NCBI GenBank assembly: GCA_028716165.1
Contig: JAQUQI010000014.1
Location: 1 to 41,464 of the forward strand
Source: Candidatus Omnitrophota bacterium
GTDB lineage: Bacteria > Omnitrophota > Gorgyraeia > JABMRG01
Direction of reading: 5' to 3'
DNA length: 41,464 bases
Position numbers and translations under genes: made by a program. The notes under the pieces are model-generated. The model made no database searches. It worked only from the letters and a program-made list of their open reading frames with translations, and was not told the origin of the DNA. This document shows positions 16,481 to 25,593 of this stretch, piece after piece; positions within the stretch are counted from its first letter, which is position 1; the number at the start of each line of letters is the position of its first letter.

Positions 16481-17869
16481 ATGAAGATATTATTTCTTTC
16501 AAGCGAGGTGGTTCCTTTTGCCAAGACGGGCGGGCTTGCCGATGTTGCGGGCGCTTTACCCATTGCCCTGGAGGACTGCGGCCACGAGGTGCGCGTAATT
16601 ATGCCTAAATACGGCTGTGTAAAAGCTAGTGGGGACAGCGCTCTGCTTGGCAAAGCGATCAATGTCCGCTTTATAGTCAATGATAAACTTTACGGCAGGG
16701 AGGGTATTTACGGAGATAAGGACGGTTTTGACCATCCGGATAATTTAGACAGGTTCGCCTATTATTGCCTGAAGGCGCTTGAAATGGTAAAAGAAGACGG
16801 TTTCAGGCCCGATATTATTCACTGCAATGATTGGCAGACCGGGCTTGTGCCTGTGTATTTAAAGAGCGTATACCGCGATGACCCGTTTTTCGCGCGGACA
16901 AAAACGGTTTTTACTATCCATAATATAGCCTATAACGGTGTTTTTGACGCCTGCCAATGGCATAAAACAGGCCTGGACAAATCTCTGTTTAATATAGATG
17001 GTTTGGAATATTACGGAAAATTCAGTCTTTTAAAAGGGGGTTTAATGTTCTCGGACATTATTACCACTGTCAGCCCAACATACGCCAAAGAGATACAGAC
17101 CGGTGAATATGGTTGCGGCATGGAGGGTATACTGCAATTCAGGTCCTCATGCCTTTTTGGCGTGCTGAACGGGATAGATTACGATATATGGGATCCGCGC
17201 CGCGACAGGCATATTTACAAAAACTATTCAAGCGATAATCTTGAATTGAAATACGATAATAAGAGGATGCTGATTGAAGAACTCGGCCTGGATATGAATT
17301 TAGGCATGCCGCTTATCGGCACTGTCGGCAGGCTGGCTTACCAAAAAGGATACGATATCCTTGCCGATATCATACCCGACATGTGCGGCCTGGGCGCTGG
17401 TTTTGTGCTTTTGGGTTCAGGAGAGCTGAAATATCATAATATTTTAAGCGATATAGCTAAAAAACTCGAAAAAAAAGTGTCTATAAACCTTGCCTTTGAC
17501 GCGGTATTGGCGCAGAAGATATATGCCGCCTGCGACATATTTCTTATGCCGTCAAGATACGAGCCGTGCGGCCTGGGGCAGCTTATCAGTTTCAGGTATT
17601 CCACGGTGCCTGTTGTAAGAAAGACCGGAGGGCTCGCGGACACCGTCTATGAATACGACCCGGATACGGAAAAAGGCAACGGGTTTGTGTTCGCCGATTC
17701 CACTCCGGGCCAATTGTTGGAGGCGGTGTCAAGGGCCGTAAAGGTCTATAACGACAGGCAGAGGTGGATGAGGCTTATAAAGAAAATAGCCGATTACGAT
17801 TTCTCATGGAGCGCTTCCGCCCATGAATATATCAGGATATATAAGAAAGCCGCGGGGGTTTGTGATTAA
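16481..17869 (+). CDS. glgA: Glycogen synthase (ADP-glucose type)
   Basis: 462 residues from ATG 16481; GGAGG (16465-16469) precedes it and the protein begins MKILFLSSEVVPFAKTGGLADVAGALP, the hallmark GlgA start. An upstream TTG in the same frame is rejected. GT5 glycosyltransferase features include the ADP-glucose-binding KTGGL, HNIAYNGVF, CNDWQTGLVPVYL and, near the C-terminus, PSRYEPCGLGQLISFRYSTVPVVRKTGGLADTV. It extends alpha-1,4-glucan from ADP-glucose, so the cell probably stores glycogen; the other glg genes are not here. It follows polA by 35 bases and may share its transcript. Confidence 0.95.
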   Translation: MKILFLSSEVVPFAKTGGLADVAGALPIALEDCGHEVRVIMPKYGCVKASGDSALLGKAINVRFIVNDKLYGREGIYGDKDGFDHPDNLDRFAYYCLKALEMVKEDGFRPDIIHCNDWQTGLVPVYLKSVYRDDPFFARTKTVFTIHNIAYNGVFDACQWHKTGLDKSLFNIDGLEYYGKFSLLKGGLMFSDIITTVSPTYAKEIQTGEYGCGMEGILQFRSSCLFGVLNGIDYDIWDPRRDRHIYKNYSSDNLELKYDNKRMLIEELGLDMNLGMPLIGTVGRLAYQKGYDILADIIPDMCGLGAGFVLLGSGELKYHNILSDIAKKLEKKVSINLAFDAVLAQKIYAACDIFLMPSRYEPCGLGQLISFRYSTVPVVRKTGGLADTVYEYDPDTEKGNGFVFADSTPGQLLEAVSRAVKVYNDRQRWMRLIKKIADYDFSWSASAHEYIRIYKKAAGVCD

Positions 17870-17936
17870 CAAAGCATGGCGCGCGCCTTATATCGGGCCT
17901 TAAGGCTGTTTATAAGGCGGCCTGTTTCGCGCTTTG
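17870..17936. repeat. Nested inverted repeats after glgA
   Basis: Starting right after the stop, CAAAG/CTTTG (17870-17874, 17932-17936), GCGCG/CGCGC (17879-17883, 17928-17932) and CGCCTTATA/TATAAGGCG (17884-17892, 17911-17919) are nested in order. The apical loop holds the perfect 10-base palindrome GCCTTAAGGC (17897-17906). It folds into one long imperfect hairpin. No T-tract follows, so it may stabilise the glgA mRNA 3' end or aid Rho-dependent ending. Confidence 0.5.
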
Positions 17937-17982
17937 CCAGAGTTGGTATATAGATGTCGGATCGGCACAGGAGATGATACTT

Positions 17983-18588
17983 ATGATTATCGGGATTACA
18001 GGCGGCATGTCTACGGGAGTATCTTCCGCGGCACGGTATATAGCGCGTTTTTTACACGCAGACTTAATAAGCGCCGATAAGCTCGCGCACGAGCTTCTCA
18101 AGGACACGGGTTCTTTAACAAAACGGTTGGTATCCTGTTTTGGCAGAGGCATTATTGGCAGTAAGGGTCTTATTGATAGAAAGAAACTGGCTGCCAGAGC
18201 GTTCTCTTGTAAAACAGATTATCGTAAGCTATGCGGCATTGCTTACCCTGTCATTAAGGCCCGTATAGATGAAAAGATCAATAGCCTTTGTGAGAAAGGG
18301 CGTAGAAGTATTGTTATTGATGCTCCTATGCTGATTGAATCGGGGTTTTATAAAAGATGCGATTATATTGTAGTTGTAATGGCGTCATTGGCTTTACAGA
18401 TACAGCGCTGTAAAATAAAGAAGCTGTCCGCTGATGAGGCGTTGTCCCGCATTAGGTTTCAGATGCCGCTTCACGATAAAGTCAAGCGAGCGGATTATAT
18501 TATACATAATGGCTCAAGCCTTATGGATTTAAGGCGTTGCTGCAGGGCCGCAGGCAAAAAAATTAAAAAACAGGGAGAAGGTAAATGA
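17983..18588 (+). CDS. coaE: Dephospho-CoA kinase-like protein with degenerate P-loop
   Basis: 201 residues from ATG 17983, set by AGGAG at 17969-17973. The overall pattern is CoaE: N-terminal beta-strand and P-loop region, [24 protein letters not shown], the (I/V)DAPMLIESG block, and the C-terminal [24 protein letters not shown]. CoaE phosphorylates dephospho-CoA at the 3' position, the last step of CoA synthesis. The P-loop reads [12 protein letters not shown] where the family has GxTGGxxSGKS: the Walker A lysine is valine 13 (GTA at 18019-18021). Activity is therefore doubtful, or another residue compensates. It overlaps rho by 4 bases. The family is clear; the function is not. Confidence 0.8.
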   Translation: MIIGITGGMSTGVSSAARYIARFLHADLISADKLAHELLKDTGSLTKRLVSCFGRGIIGSKGLIDRKKLAARAFSCKTDYRKLCGIAYPVIKARIDEKINSLCEKGRRSIVIDAPMLIESGFYKRCDYIVVVMASLALQIQRCKIKKLSADEALSRIRFQMPLHDKVKRADYIIHNGSSLMDLRRCCRAAGKKIKKQGEGK

Positions 18589-19838
18589 CTATAGACGCGG
18601 CAGAATTAAAGAAAATGAAAGTTTCGGAGTTGAATCAGGTTGCCAGTGATCTTAAGGTTAATGGCGTAACTGGCCTTAAAAAACAGGATCTTATATTCAG
18701 GATACTGCAATCCCAGACCCGCAATGAAGCCGCCATGAATGGCGGCGGAGTGCTTGAGGTCCTGCCCGACGGGTTTGGCTTTCTAAGGTCTCCTAATTAT
18801 AATTACCTGCCGTGCCCGGATGACATCTATGTATCGCCCAGCCAGATCAGGAAGTTTGATTTAAGGACAGGCGATACCGTGCATGGGCAGATACGCTCTC
18901 CAAAGGAAGGAGAACGTTATTTTGCTCTGCTTAAAGTTGAACAGGTGAATTTTACTGACGCCGAAAAGGCCAAAGACAAGATTCTTTTTGAAAACCTTAC
19001 CCCGCTTTATCCTAAAGAGAGGTTTTTACTGGAGAATGACCCGAAAGAGCTTTCAACAAGAGTCATGGATTTACTGACGCCCATAGGCAAAGGCCAGCGC
19101 GGGATGATTGTCGCGCCTCCTTATAGCGGTAAGACAATAATACTTCAGAAAATAGCTAATGCCGTGACTAAGAATTCCCCAAACACCATATTAATAGTGC
19201 TTTTAATTGATGAAAGGCCTGAAGAGGTGACTGACATGGAGCGCTCTGTCAAAGGCGAGGTGATCAGTTCTACTTTTGACGAACCGGCGGAACGCCATGT
19301 GCAGGTGGCCGAGATGGTGCTTGAAAAGGCAAAGAGGCTTGTTGAACATAAAAAAGACGTGCTTATTCTCCTGGACAGCATAACGCGCCTTGCCCGCGCT
19401 TATAATACCGTTGTCCCCCATAGCGGTAAGATACTTTCCGGCGGAGTTGATTCAAACGCCCTGCATAAGCCTAAAAGGTTTTTCGGCGCGGCGAGGAACA
19501 TTGAAGAAGGCGGTTCTCTTACCATTATCTCTACCGCGCTGGTTGATACCGGAAGCAGGATGGACGAGGTGATATTTGAAGAGTTCAAGGGGACGGGCAA
19601 TATGGAACTGCAATTAGACAGGAGCCTCTTTCAAAAAAGGATATATCCGGCCATTGATATCAAAAGGTCCAATACAAGGAAAGAAGACCTGCTCATGGAT
19701 CCCGACGAGCTCAAACGGGTATGGATATTAAGGAAGATATTAAACGAGCTGCCTTCGGATGAGTCTATGCAGCTTCTTATTGAAAAATTATCCAAATCAA
19801 AAACGAACGCGGAATTTTTAATGGGCATGAACCAATAA
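18585..19838 (+). CDS. rho: Transcription termination factor Rho
   Basis: 417 residues. The N-terminal Rho-N/SAP-like helix domain (~1-45) is followed by the cold-shock RNA-binding domain (~50-120; [12 protein letters not shown]) and the RecA-type ATPase with [30 protein letters not shown], and [21 protein letters not shown]. It is a hexameric RNA translocase that ends transcription. The P-loop has PPYSGKT in place of the usual PPKAGKT (Tyr180), an uncommon change as far as I know. The start overlaps coaE (ATGA), with AGGGAGAAGG upstream. The order rho-rpmE-prfA-prmC resembles Gram-positive genomes. Its presence may explain why most gene ends here lack T-tract terminators. Confidence 0.96.
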   Translation: MTIDAAELKKMKVSELNQVASDLKVNGVTGLKKQDLIFRILQSQTRNEAAMNGGGVLEVLPDGFGFLRSPNYNYLPCPDDIYVSPSQIRKFDLRTGDTVHGQIRSPKEGERYFALLKVEQVNFTDAEKAKDKILFENLTPLYPKERFLLENDPKELSTRVMDLLTPIGKGQRGMIVAPPYSGKTIILQKIANAVTKNSPNTILIVLLIDERPEEVTDMERSVKGEVISSTFDEPAERHVQVAEMVLEKAKRLVEHKKDVLILLDSITRLARAYNTVVPHSGKILSGGVDSNALHKPKRFFGAARNIEEGGSLTIISTALVDTGSRMDEVIFEEFKGTGNMELQLDRSLFQKRIYPAIDIKRSNTRKEDLLMDPDELKRVWILRKILNELPSDESMQLLIEKLSKSKTNAEFLMGMNQ

Positions 19839-19839
19839 G

Positions 19840-19866
19840 GCTTGCCCGGTTTCTTTATCGGCAGGC
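19840..19866 (+). promoter_or_regulatory. Hairpin in the rpmE leader
   Basis: GCTTGCC (19840-19846) pairs with GGCAGGC (19860-19866) through one T-G wobble, with a 13-base loop, in the 59-base gap between rho and rpmE. It could be the end of the rho transcript or a ribosomal-protein leader. Confidence 0.35.
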
Positions 19867-19897
19867 GATCAAACCGTTTACAGGGAGGAGAAATAAA

Positions 19898-20098
19898 ATG
19901 AAGAAAAAGATACATCCGGAATACAAAGAGACCACTATAACATGCGCCTGCGGCGAGGTGATCCATACGCGCTGCACTAAGCCGAACATAAAAGTTGAAA
20001 TATGTTCCAAGTGCCACCCTTTTTTCACGGGTAAGCAAAAATTTGTGGATTCCGCCGGCCGCGTTGAAAAATTCATGAAGAAATACAGAAAGCAATGA
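19898..20098 (+). CDS. rpmE: 50S ribosomal protein L31
   Basis: 66 residues, MKKKIHPEY start, zinc-binding (C+) form with cysteines in ITCACGEVI, then RCT and [15 protein letters not shown]. It sits in the large ribosomal subunit near the inter-subunit bridge. GGGAGGAG precedes the ATG. It lies between rho and prfA as in Gram-positive genomes. No C- paralogue is in the window. Confidence 0.95.
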   Translation: MKKKIHPEYKETTITCACGEVIHTRCTKPNIKVEICSKCHPFFTGKQKFVDSAGRVEKFMKKYRKQ

Positions 20099-20159
20099 CC
20101 GCGAAAGACGCTTCCTACAGAGGCGCGTTTCAAGCCGCTTTTACCGGATAGCTGATATT

Positions 20160-21224
20160 ATGTTAAAATTATTAGAAAATAAAAAAAAGCGTTTTGAAGA
20201 GCTGAAAACCCTGTTGTCGGATGACAAGGTTATAAGCGACAGGCCGCTGTATCAAAAATACGCCAAAGAACTGTCGTCCATGTCGCAATTGCTTGAAAAA
20301 TACGACGCGTATATGCGGTATGAGGATGAAAAATCCGGCCTTGAGGCCATGCTTAGAGAAAAACATGAGTCTGATTTTATTGAGCTGGCCAAATTAGAGA
20401 TAGCGCATATAGAGGCAAAGCAGTCCGGGGTCATGTTTGAGCTTGAGGGTATGCTTATTGAAGATGATCCGGATGCGTCGCGTAATATAATAATGGAGAT
20501 AAGGGCCGGTACCGGCGGCCTTGAAGCTTCTCTTTTTGTCTCGGACCTGTTTAGAATGTACACGAAATACGCTCAGGCTAATAGATGGAAAGTGGATGTT
20601 ATGAATACATCTCCATCCGAGGCAGGAGGCCTTAAGGAGGTGATATTTTCCGTTGAAGGCCATGATATTTTCAAAAGACTTAAATACGAAAGCGGGACAC
20701 ACCGCGTTCAGAGGGTGCCGTCTACGGAAGCCCAGGGCAGAATACATACATCGGCTGTGACGGTTGCCGTTTTGCCTGAAGCCGAGGAAGTGGATATCAA
20801 GATTGAACCTAAGGATTTACGCATTGACGTATACCGCTCAAGCGGATGCGGCGGCCAGAGCGTGAATACCACGGATTCAGCCGTTAGGATAACGCATATA
20901 CCTACCAATGTGATTGTATCCTGTCAGGATGAACGCTCACAGCTTAAGAATAAAGTAAAGGCCATGAAAATACTGCGCTCGCGGCTTTTTGAAAAATTCA
21001 GGCAGGACCAGGCTGATAAGATAACCATGCAGAGAAGGACCCAGGTTGGCACGGGCGATAGGAGCCAGAAGATAAGAACCTATAATTTTCCGGACAGGCG
21101 CGTCACCGACCATAGGATAGGCCTTACTATTCATAAATTGGAAGCTGTATTAGAAGGTGATTTGGATGATCTGATAAACGCTCTTATTGAGTCGGACAGG
21201 AAAAAGAAACTTGAAAATCTCTAA
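20160..21224 (+). CDS. prfA: Peptide chain release factor 1
   Basis: 354 residues, full length. The PCRF domain contains [11 protein letters not shown]; the codon-recognition motif reads [15 protein letters not shown], so the RF1 P-x-T tripeptide is PST rather than the commoner PAT; the catalytic [20 protein letters not shown] carries the GGQ loop. It recognises UAA and UAG and releases the peptide. The gene for the methyltransferase that modifies its GGQ glutamine, prmC, follows and overlaps it. The ribosome-binding site is weak (ccggatagctgatatt before the ATG). Confidence 0.96.
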   Translation: MLKLLENKKKRFEELKTLLSDDKVISDRPLYQKYAKELSSMSQLLEKYDAYMRYEDEKSGLEAMLREKHESDFIELAKLEIAHIEAKQSGVMFELEGMLIEDDPDASRNIIMEIRAGTGGLEASLFVSDLFRMYTKYAQANRWKVDVMNTSPSEAGGLKEVIFSVEGHDIFKRLKYESGTHRVQRVPSTEAQGRIHTSAVTVAVLPEAEEVDIKIEPKDLRIDVYRSSGCGGQSVNTTDSAVRITHIPTNVIVSCQDERSQLKNKVKAMKILRSRLFEKFRQDQADKITMQRRTQVGTGDRSQKIRTYNFPDRRVTDHRIGLTIHKLEAVLEGDLDDLINALIESDRKKKLENL

Positions 21225-22128
21225 TACGGATATTGAACATAATGCCCATACGGCAGGCACGCAAACCGGCGCCCGTAAAAGAATCAAAATAAACGAGATT
21301 ATCAGGCGCCTGAAAGACGCAGGCATAGAATCGCCTGCCGCTAATGCGCAGGCGATCTTGCGCAGTTTGCTTAATAGTTCTTTGGTAGATTTGTATGTCA
21401 ATGAGGCAGAGCTTTGCGCGGATGATTTTTTGTCGCTTGAGCAGATGCTCAACCGCAGGATAAAAGGAGAGCCGTTACAGTATATATTAGGTATGGCAAA
21501 TTTCCTCGGCCATGATATTAAAGTCAAAAAAGGTGTTTTTATACCAAGGCCTGAAACAGAGATACTTGTCCAGACGATGACACATTTTTTAAGCGGCCCG
21601 CGGCAGTTATACCCCTTGAATATACTTGACCTTTGCACTGGTAGTGGAAATATAGCTATATCATTGACAAAGGCATTAACCCATTGTAAAATAATAAGTT
21701 CCGACATTTCTGATGAGGCGCTTGAAACAGCTAAAAAAAACGCGGCGCTAAACAATGTATCGGAAAGCGTGATTTCCATAAAGGCAGACCTGTTTTCTCT
21801 GCCTGATGACTACAGAAAATTATTTGATGCCGTAATATGCAATCCGCCTTATATCAGCTGTGCTGATATGAACGGCATTCCGGTTGAGCTTAGACATGAA
21901 CCCGGACAGGCTTTATGCGGCGGCGCGGACGGTATGGATTTTTACAGACGCATAATAAAAGATTCTCCGGATTTTTTAAAAAAAGACGGTATCATAGGCC
22001 TGGAAATACCGGATAACAGTTCCAATAGGATAAAGGCCATTGTTGACAGTTCGGGCATGTTTTACGATATAAATTTTTTTGACGATTTAAATGGCATCGC
22101 GAGAGTAGTTACGGCTCGCCTGAAATAA
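21211..22128 (+). CDS. prmC: Release factor glutamine methyltransferase PrmC
   Basis: About 305 residues. No ATG fits: TTG at 21211 has AGGAAAAAG upstream and is preferred; TTG at 21187 has no ribosome-binding site. Either way it starts inside prfA. The N-terminal helical domain ([25 protein letters not shown]) is followed by a Rossmann-like SAM domain with [15 protein letters not shown] and the catalytic NPPY in [10 protein letters not shown]. It N5-methylates the glutamine of the GGQ motif in RF1 and RF2. The overlap with prfA indicates translational coupling of enzyme and substrate. The extra ~25 residues before the usual start region are of uncertain reality. Confidence 0.93.
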   Translation: MKISNTDIEHNAHTAGTQTGARKRIKINEIIRRLKDAGIESPAANAQAILRSLLNSSLVDLYVNEAELCADDFLSLEQMLNRRIKGEPLQYILGMANFLGHDIKVKKGVFIPRPETEILVQTMTHFLSGPRQLYPLNILDLCTGSGNIAISLTKALTHCKIISSDISDEALETAKKNAALNNVSESVISIKADLFSLPDDYRKLFDAVICNPPYISCADMNGIPVELRHEPGQALCGGADGMDFYRRIIKDSPDFLKKDGIIGLEIPDNSSNRIKAIVDSSGMFYDINFFDDLNGIARVVTARLK

Positions 22129-22175
22129 CCGGCCATAAATTTTTTTGTGTTGTGCTGCAGGGAGATTTAAAGATA

Positions 22176-23441
22176 ATGGATAAACTTATTATAGAAGGGC
22201 CTACAAGATTATCGGGCGAAGTCAGGGTGGACGGCTCAAAGAATGCCGCGTTGCCCATAATGGCGGCCTGCATACTGTCCAATGAAAAATCCCTGATAAA
22301 AGGGGTGCCGCAATTAAGCGACGTCTTTACCATGTGCAAGATATTGCGCGCCTTGGGAGTAAAGACGAATTTTTGTGACGGAGTGCTTGAAATTGATCCG
22401 GCAGGATACAAAGGAAATACAGCGGCATATAGCTATGTAAGCACTATGCGCGCGTCCATATGTATACTTGGGGCCCTTTTGGCGAAACAGAAATACGCGA
22501 AGGTGTCATTACCCGGCGGATGCGTGATAGGCCCAAGGCCCATAAATATCCATATTAAAGGATTAAGAGCGCTTGGCGCCGATATAACAATAGAACACGG
22601 TTATGTAATAGCTCAAACTAAGGGTTTAAGGGGAAGCCCTGTATATCTGGGAGGCTCTTTTGGTTCTTCTGTTTTAGCTACTGCCAACGTGATGATGGCC
22701 GCAACGCTTGCCAAAGGCAGGACAATAATAGAATATGCCGCCTGCGAACCGGAAATAGTTGACCTTGCCAATTTTCTTATTAAGATGGGCGCCAGGATAA
22801 AAGGGCACAATACCCATACTATAGAAATAGAAGGAGTTAAATGCCTGCGTGGCGCGGAACATACCGTTATACCTGACAGGATAGAAGCCGGAACATACAT
22901 GATAGCTTCCTGCGCATCCAGGGGGGACATTATTATAAAAGGTGCCAATATAGGGCACCTTAGAGCGCTTACCGATAAGCTTTCCGAGGCTGGCGCTGTC
23001 ATTAATGCCAAAGCCAACGGAGATATAAGGGTCAGGGCCCAGCGAAGATTGAAAACAATAGATGTTACGGCATTGTCATATCCCGGTTTTCCGACGGATT
23101 TGCAAGCGCAGATGATGGCCCTTATGTCGGTTTCAAAAGGTATAGCCATAATAACCGAGAAAATATATCCCGAGCGTTTTATGCATGTCGGCGAATTAAA
23201 CAGAATGGGGGCGCATATACTGCTTGAGGGGGAAAGCGCGATAATACACGGCGTAAAGTGTCTAAGCGGCGCCGAAGTTATGGCCTCCGATCTAAGGGCG
23301 TCCGCGGCTCTTGTGATAGGAGGTTTGGTTGCCAGGGGCAAAACGACCATTTCCAGGATATATCATCTTGACAGAGGGTATGGGAACATGGAGAAGAAAC
23401 TCTCTTCTCTTGGCGCAAAGATAATGAGAGTCAAAGCATAG
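22176..23441 (+). CDS. murA: UDP-N-acetylglucosamine 1-carboxyvinyltransferase
   Basis: 421 residues from ATG 22176; AGGGAG (22159-22164) lies 11 bases upstream and the MDKLIIEGPTRLSGEVRVDGSKNAALP start is typical, so an upstream TTG at 22152 is rejected. Two inside-out alpha/beta barrel domains of the EPSP-synthase family are visible. The catalytic cysteine is present (C116 in LPGGCVIGPRP), implying sensitivity to fosfomycin. It transfers enolpyruvate from PEP to UDP-GlcNAc, the first committed step of peptidoglycan synthesis, so the organism makes a murein wall. It lies 47 bases after prmC, and the long leader before rpsP follows. Confidence 0.96.
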   Translation: MDKLIIEGPTRLSGEVRVDGSKNAALPIMAACILSNEKSLIKGVPQLSDVFTMCKILRALGVKTNFCDGVLEIDPAGYKGNTAAYSYVSTMRASICILGALLAKQKYAKVSLPGGCVIGPRPINIHIKGLRALGADITIEHGYVIAQTKGLRGSPVYLGGSFGSSVLATANVMMAATLAKGRTIIEYAACEPEIVDLANFLIKMGARIKGHNTHTIEIEGVKCLRGAEHTVIPDRIEAGTYMIASCASRGDIIIKGANIGHLRALTDKLSEAGAVINAKANGDIRVRAQRRLKTIDVTALSYPGFPTDLQAQMMALMSVSKGIAIITEKIYPERFMHVGELNRMGAHILLEGESAIIHGVKCLSGAEVMASDLRASAALVIGGLVARGKTTISRIYHLDRGYGNMEKKLSSLGAKIMRVKA

Positions 23442-23466
23442 GCCGGACCTGTGTTTTTACTCAACC

Positions 23467-23490
23467 GGCGCATTATAATGCGCCCGGGCG
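23467..23490 (+). promoter_or_regulatory. Palindromic rpsP leader
   Basis: GGCGCATTATAATGCGCC (23467-23484) is a perfect 18-base palindrome, and it overlaps a second perfect one, CGCCCGGGCG (23481-23490). GCCGG at 23442-23446 can alternatively pair with CCGGC at 23465-23469, and CGTT/AACG (23489-23492, 23497-23500) forms a further small hairpin. The 92-base murA-rpsP gap is thus able to adopt mutually exclusive folds. The TATAAT inside the palindrome has no matching -35. Confidence 0.5.
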
Positions 23491-23533
23491 TTAAAAAACG
23501 GCAGTATAACAACTAAAAAATAGGAGTAACGGT

Positions 23534-23767
23534 ATGTCAGTTTCAATAAGGCTTAAGAGGATGGGGACAAAAGGCAAGCCGCATTTTAAGATTGTGGTTT
23601 GCGACAGCCACGAAGGCGCGAACTCAAAATCAATAGAGGAAATAGGTTTTTATGACCCGTCAAAAAACCCTGTATATGTAAAAATAGATAAACAGAGGGT
23701 CGCGCATTGGATTGGTGTAGGGGCAAAAATGACGGACACCATAAAGAGCATAGTCCAGAAGGCGTGA
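23534..23767 (+). CDS. rpsP: 30S ribosomal protein S16
   Basis: 77 residues, at the short end for S16. The N-terminal SVSIRLKRMGTKGKPHFKIVVCDS and EEIGFYDP blocks are characteristic. It binds 16S rRNA during small-subunit assembly. The start is set by the AGGAG in ataggagtaacggt. The usual neighbours KH-domain protein and rimM are absent: 75 bases separate it from trmD. Confidence 0.95.
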   Translation: MSVSIRLKRMGTKGKPHFKIVVCDSHEGANSKSIEEIGFYDPSKNPVYVKIDKQRVAHWIGVGAKMTDTIKSIVQKA

Positions 23768-23842
23768 CAGCGTATTGCAATTGTTTATTTTTTTCTGGAT
23801 GGATATTCTTTTACCGATGGCATAATATAAAGGCCCATTAAA

Positions 23843-24556
23843 ATGAAGGCGATGAATATACATATACTCACGCTTTTCCCGGGAATGTTTTCCTCCGTGT
23901 TTTCAGAATCAATTCTTAAGCGCGGCAGGGCTTCGGGCAGGTTAAGGATAGACATACACGACATCAGGAAATATTCTCTTAACCGGCATAAAAAAGTGGA
24001 TGATAAGCCTTTTGGCGGCGGGCCGGGCATGGTTTTGCAATGTCAGCCGGTTATAGACGCTTTACAAAGCATAAAACGCGCCTGCCCAAAAGCCAGGGCC
24101 GTACTTATGGGGCCTAGGGGTAGTGTATTGAATCAGGATTTGTGCAATAATCTTGCCAGGCAAGAATCGTTGATATTAGTGTGCGGGCATTACGAAGGGG
24201 TGGACGAGAGGATCAGGGATTATGTTTCTGATGAAATTTCTATTGGCGACTATGTGCTGACAGGAGGAGAGCTTGCCGCAATGGTTGTCATTGACGCGGT
24301 GGCGCGGCTGGTTCCCGGCGTTCTCGGAGACCTTGGTTCAAACACGGATGAGAGCTTTATAAGCGGCTTGCTGGAATATCCGCATTATACCAGGCCCGCG
24401 GACTATAAAGGCAAAAAGGTCCCCGCCGTGCTTTTATCGGGAAACCACAGCGCGATAGACAAGTGGAGGAAATTTGAATCTATACGTAAAACCATAAACC
24501 AGAGACCTGATATGATAAAGCATATGGCGCAATTAGACATAACGGCGGGCGCATAG
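23843..24556 (+). CDS. trmD: tRNA (guanine37-N1)-methyltransferase TrmD
   Basis: 237 residues. NIHILTLFPGMFSSVFSESILKR, KVDDKPFGGGPGMVLQ and the trefoil-knot segment VCGHYEGVDERI with ISIGDYVLTGGE are diagnostic of the SPOUT enzyme TrmD, which methylates G37 of tRNAs to prevent +1 frameshifting. ATG 23843 is preferred (AAAGG upstream), though ATG 23852 is possible. It sits in the conserved rpsP-(rimM)-trmD-rplS-rnhB order, here without rimM. Confidence 0.96.
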   Translation: MKAMNIHILTLFPGMFSSVFSESILKRGRASGRLRIDIHDIRKYSLNRHKKVDDKPFGGGPGMVLQCQPVIDALQSIKRACPKARAVLMGPRGSVLNQDLCNNLARQESLILVCGHYEGVDERIRDYVSDEISIGDYVLTGGELAAMVVIDAVARLVPGVLGDLGSNTDESFISGLLEYPHYTRPADYKGKKVPAVLLSGNHSAIDKWRKFESIRKTINQRPDMIKHMAQLDITAGA

Positions 24557-24561
24557 TTGGC

Positions 24562-24596
24562 AGGATAAAGATATCCTAAAATAATAACATATTAGG
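24562..24596 (+). promoter_or_regulatory. rplS leader with two competing hairpins
   Basis: AGGATA/TATCCT (24562-24567, 24572-24577) forms a tight hairpin with an AAGA loop. CCTAA (24575-24579) can instead pair with TTAGG (24592-24596). The two stems share the CCT, so they exclude each other. This lies in the trmD-rplS gap before the AGGAG at 24611 and could be a ribosomal-protein autoregulatory leader. Confidence 0.4.
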
Positions 24597-24623
24597 CGTA
24601 AAAACGATAAAGGAGCAATGGAG

Positions 24624-24983
24624 ATGGATAAGATAAAAATGGTTGAAGAAAAATATACCAAGAAAGGCCTGACACAATTTTCAGTCGGAGACACCTTGAA
24701 AGTATTTGTTAAGATCGTTGAAGAGGACAAGCAGAGGCTGCAGGCCTTTGAAGGTATTGTGATAGCCAGAAAAGGCTCCGGCACGGGAGAGACGTTCACA
24801 TTGAGGCGCGTTTCCTATGGAGAAGGCCTGGAGAGGACGTTTCCCCTCCATTCTCCGAGCATTGATAAGATTGAATTGATCAAGCGCGGACGGTCAAGGC
24901 GGGCCAAGCTCTATTATCTTAGAAGCAAAGTCGGTAAGAAGACGGTAATTGAGGAAAAGATTGGCCAGGACGCGAAGCAATAA
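24624..24983 (+). CDS. rplS: 50S ribosomal protein L19
   Basis: 119 residues from ATG 24624. AGGAG (24611-24615) is 8 bases from this ATG but only 2 from an ATG at 24618, so 24624 is the better start. Typical blocks are [51 protein letters not shown] and [14 protein letters not shown]. It lies at the subunit interface. The end overlaps the start of rnhB. Confidence 0.95.
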   Translation: MDKIKMVEEKYTKKGLTQFSVGDTLKVFVKIVEEDKQRLQAFEGIVIARKGSGTGETFTLRRVSYGEGLERTFPLHSPSIDKIELIKRGRSRRAKLYYLRSKVGKKTVIEEKIGQDAKQ

Positions 24984-25593
24984 TTGCCTGATAGGCGAAG
25001 AATTAAAGGCAAAGGCCGGTGGTTATAAATTTATTGCCGGTATAGATGAAGCCGGCAGAGGGCCTTTGGCCGGCCCCGTTGTCGCGGCTTCAGTGATACT
25101 TAAGAGCTATGATTTTTCTTGCGCGATTGACGATTCAAAAAGGCTTTCTCCATCCGCGCGCCAACTGGCCTACGGGCAGATATTAAATAAGGCGTTTATC
25201 GGAATAGGTATTGTAGCGGAAGACGATATTGACAGGATTAATATATACCAGGCCACAATGGTTGCGATGCGGATGTCCGTACTGAATCTATGTATTAGGC
25301 CGGATTTGTTATTGATTGACGGCAATATGCGCTTAAGGATCCAGGTTGACCAAAGGTGCATAATCCGCGGTGACCAAAAAAGCCTGTCCATAGCCTGCGC
25401 TTCTATTATAGCAAAGGTGACCAGGGACAGGCTTTTAAAATTTTATGACCAGATATTTCCCGAATATGGTTTTGCCCGTCATAAAGGGTATGGGACCGCG
25501 TCTCATATGCTTGCTATCAGGCGAATAGGATATTCCCCTGTGCATAGGCGAAGTTTCGGCAATAATATTGGCATAACCACAGGACAGCTATGA
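24961..25593 (+). CDS. rnhB: Ribonuclease HII
   Basis: About 210 residues from TTG 24961, chosen because GAGGAAAAGA lies 1-10 bases upstream; a TTG at 24949 is also in frame. No ATG fits. The catalytic region [18 protein letters not shown] supplies the conserved Asp and Glu, with LLIDGN and [15 protein letters not shown] further on. It removes RNA, including single ribonucleotides, from RNA-DNA hybrids. It overlaps rplS at its start and fhs at its end (ATGA), tying the ribosomal operon to the one-carbon genes. Confidence 0.95.
   Translation: MARTRSNNCLIGEELKAKAGGYKFIAGIDEAGRGPLAGPVVAASVILKSYDFSCAIDDSKRLSPSARQLAYGQILNKAFIGIGIVAEDDIDRINIYQATMVAMRMSVLNLCIRPDLLLIDGNMRLRIQVDQRCIIRGDQKSLSIACASIIAKVTRDRLLKFYDQIFPEYGFARHKGYGTASHMLAIRRIGYSPVHRRSFGNNIGITTGQL

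Noticed and set aside
17983-18588. coaE as a pseudogene
   Set aside because: The frame is intact, the length is normal and the other family blocks are conserved; only the P-loop lysine is missing.
22613-23350. Reverse-strand 245-residue frame opposite murA
   Set aside because: It is a shadow of murA, which has all its family motifs.
23451-23479. rpsP promoter using the TATAAT inside the palindrome
   Set aside because: The hexamer 17 bases upstream is GTGTTT, a poor -35; the palindrome alone explains the sequence.
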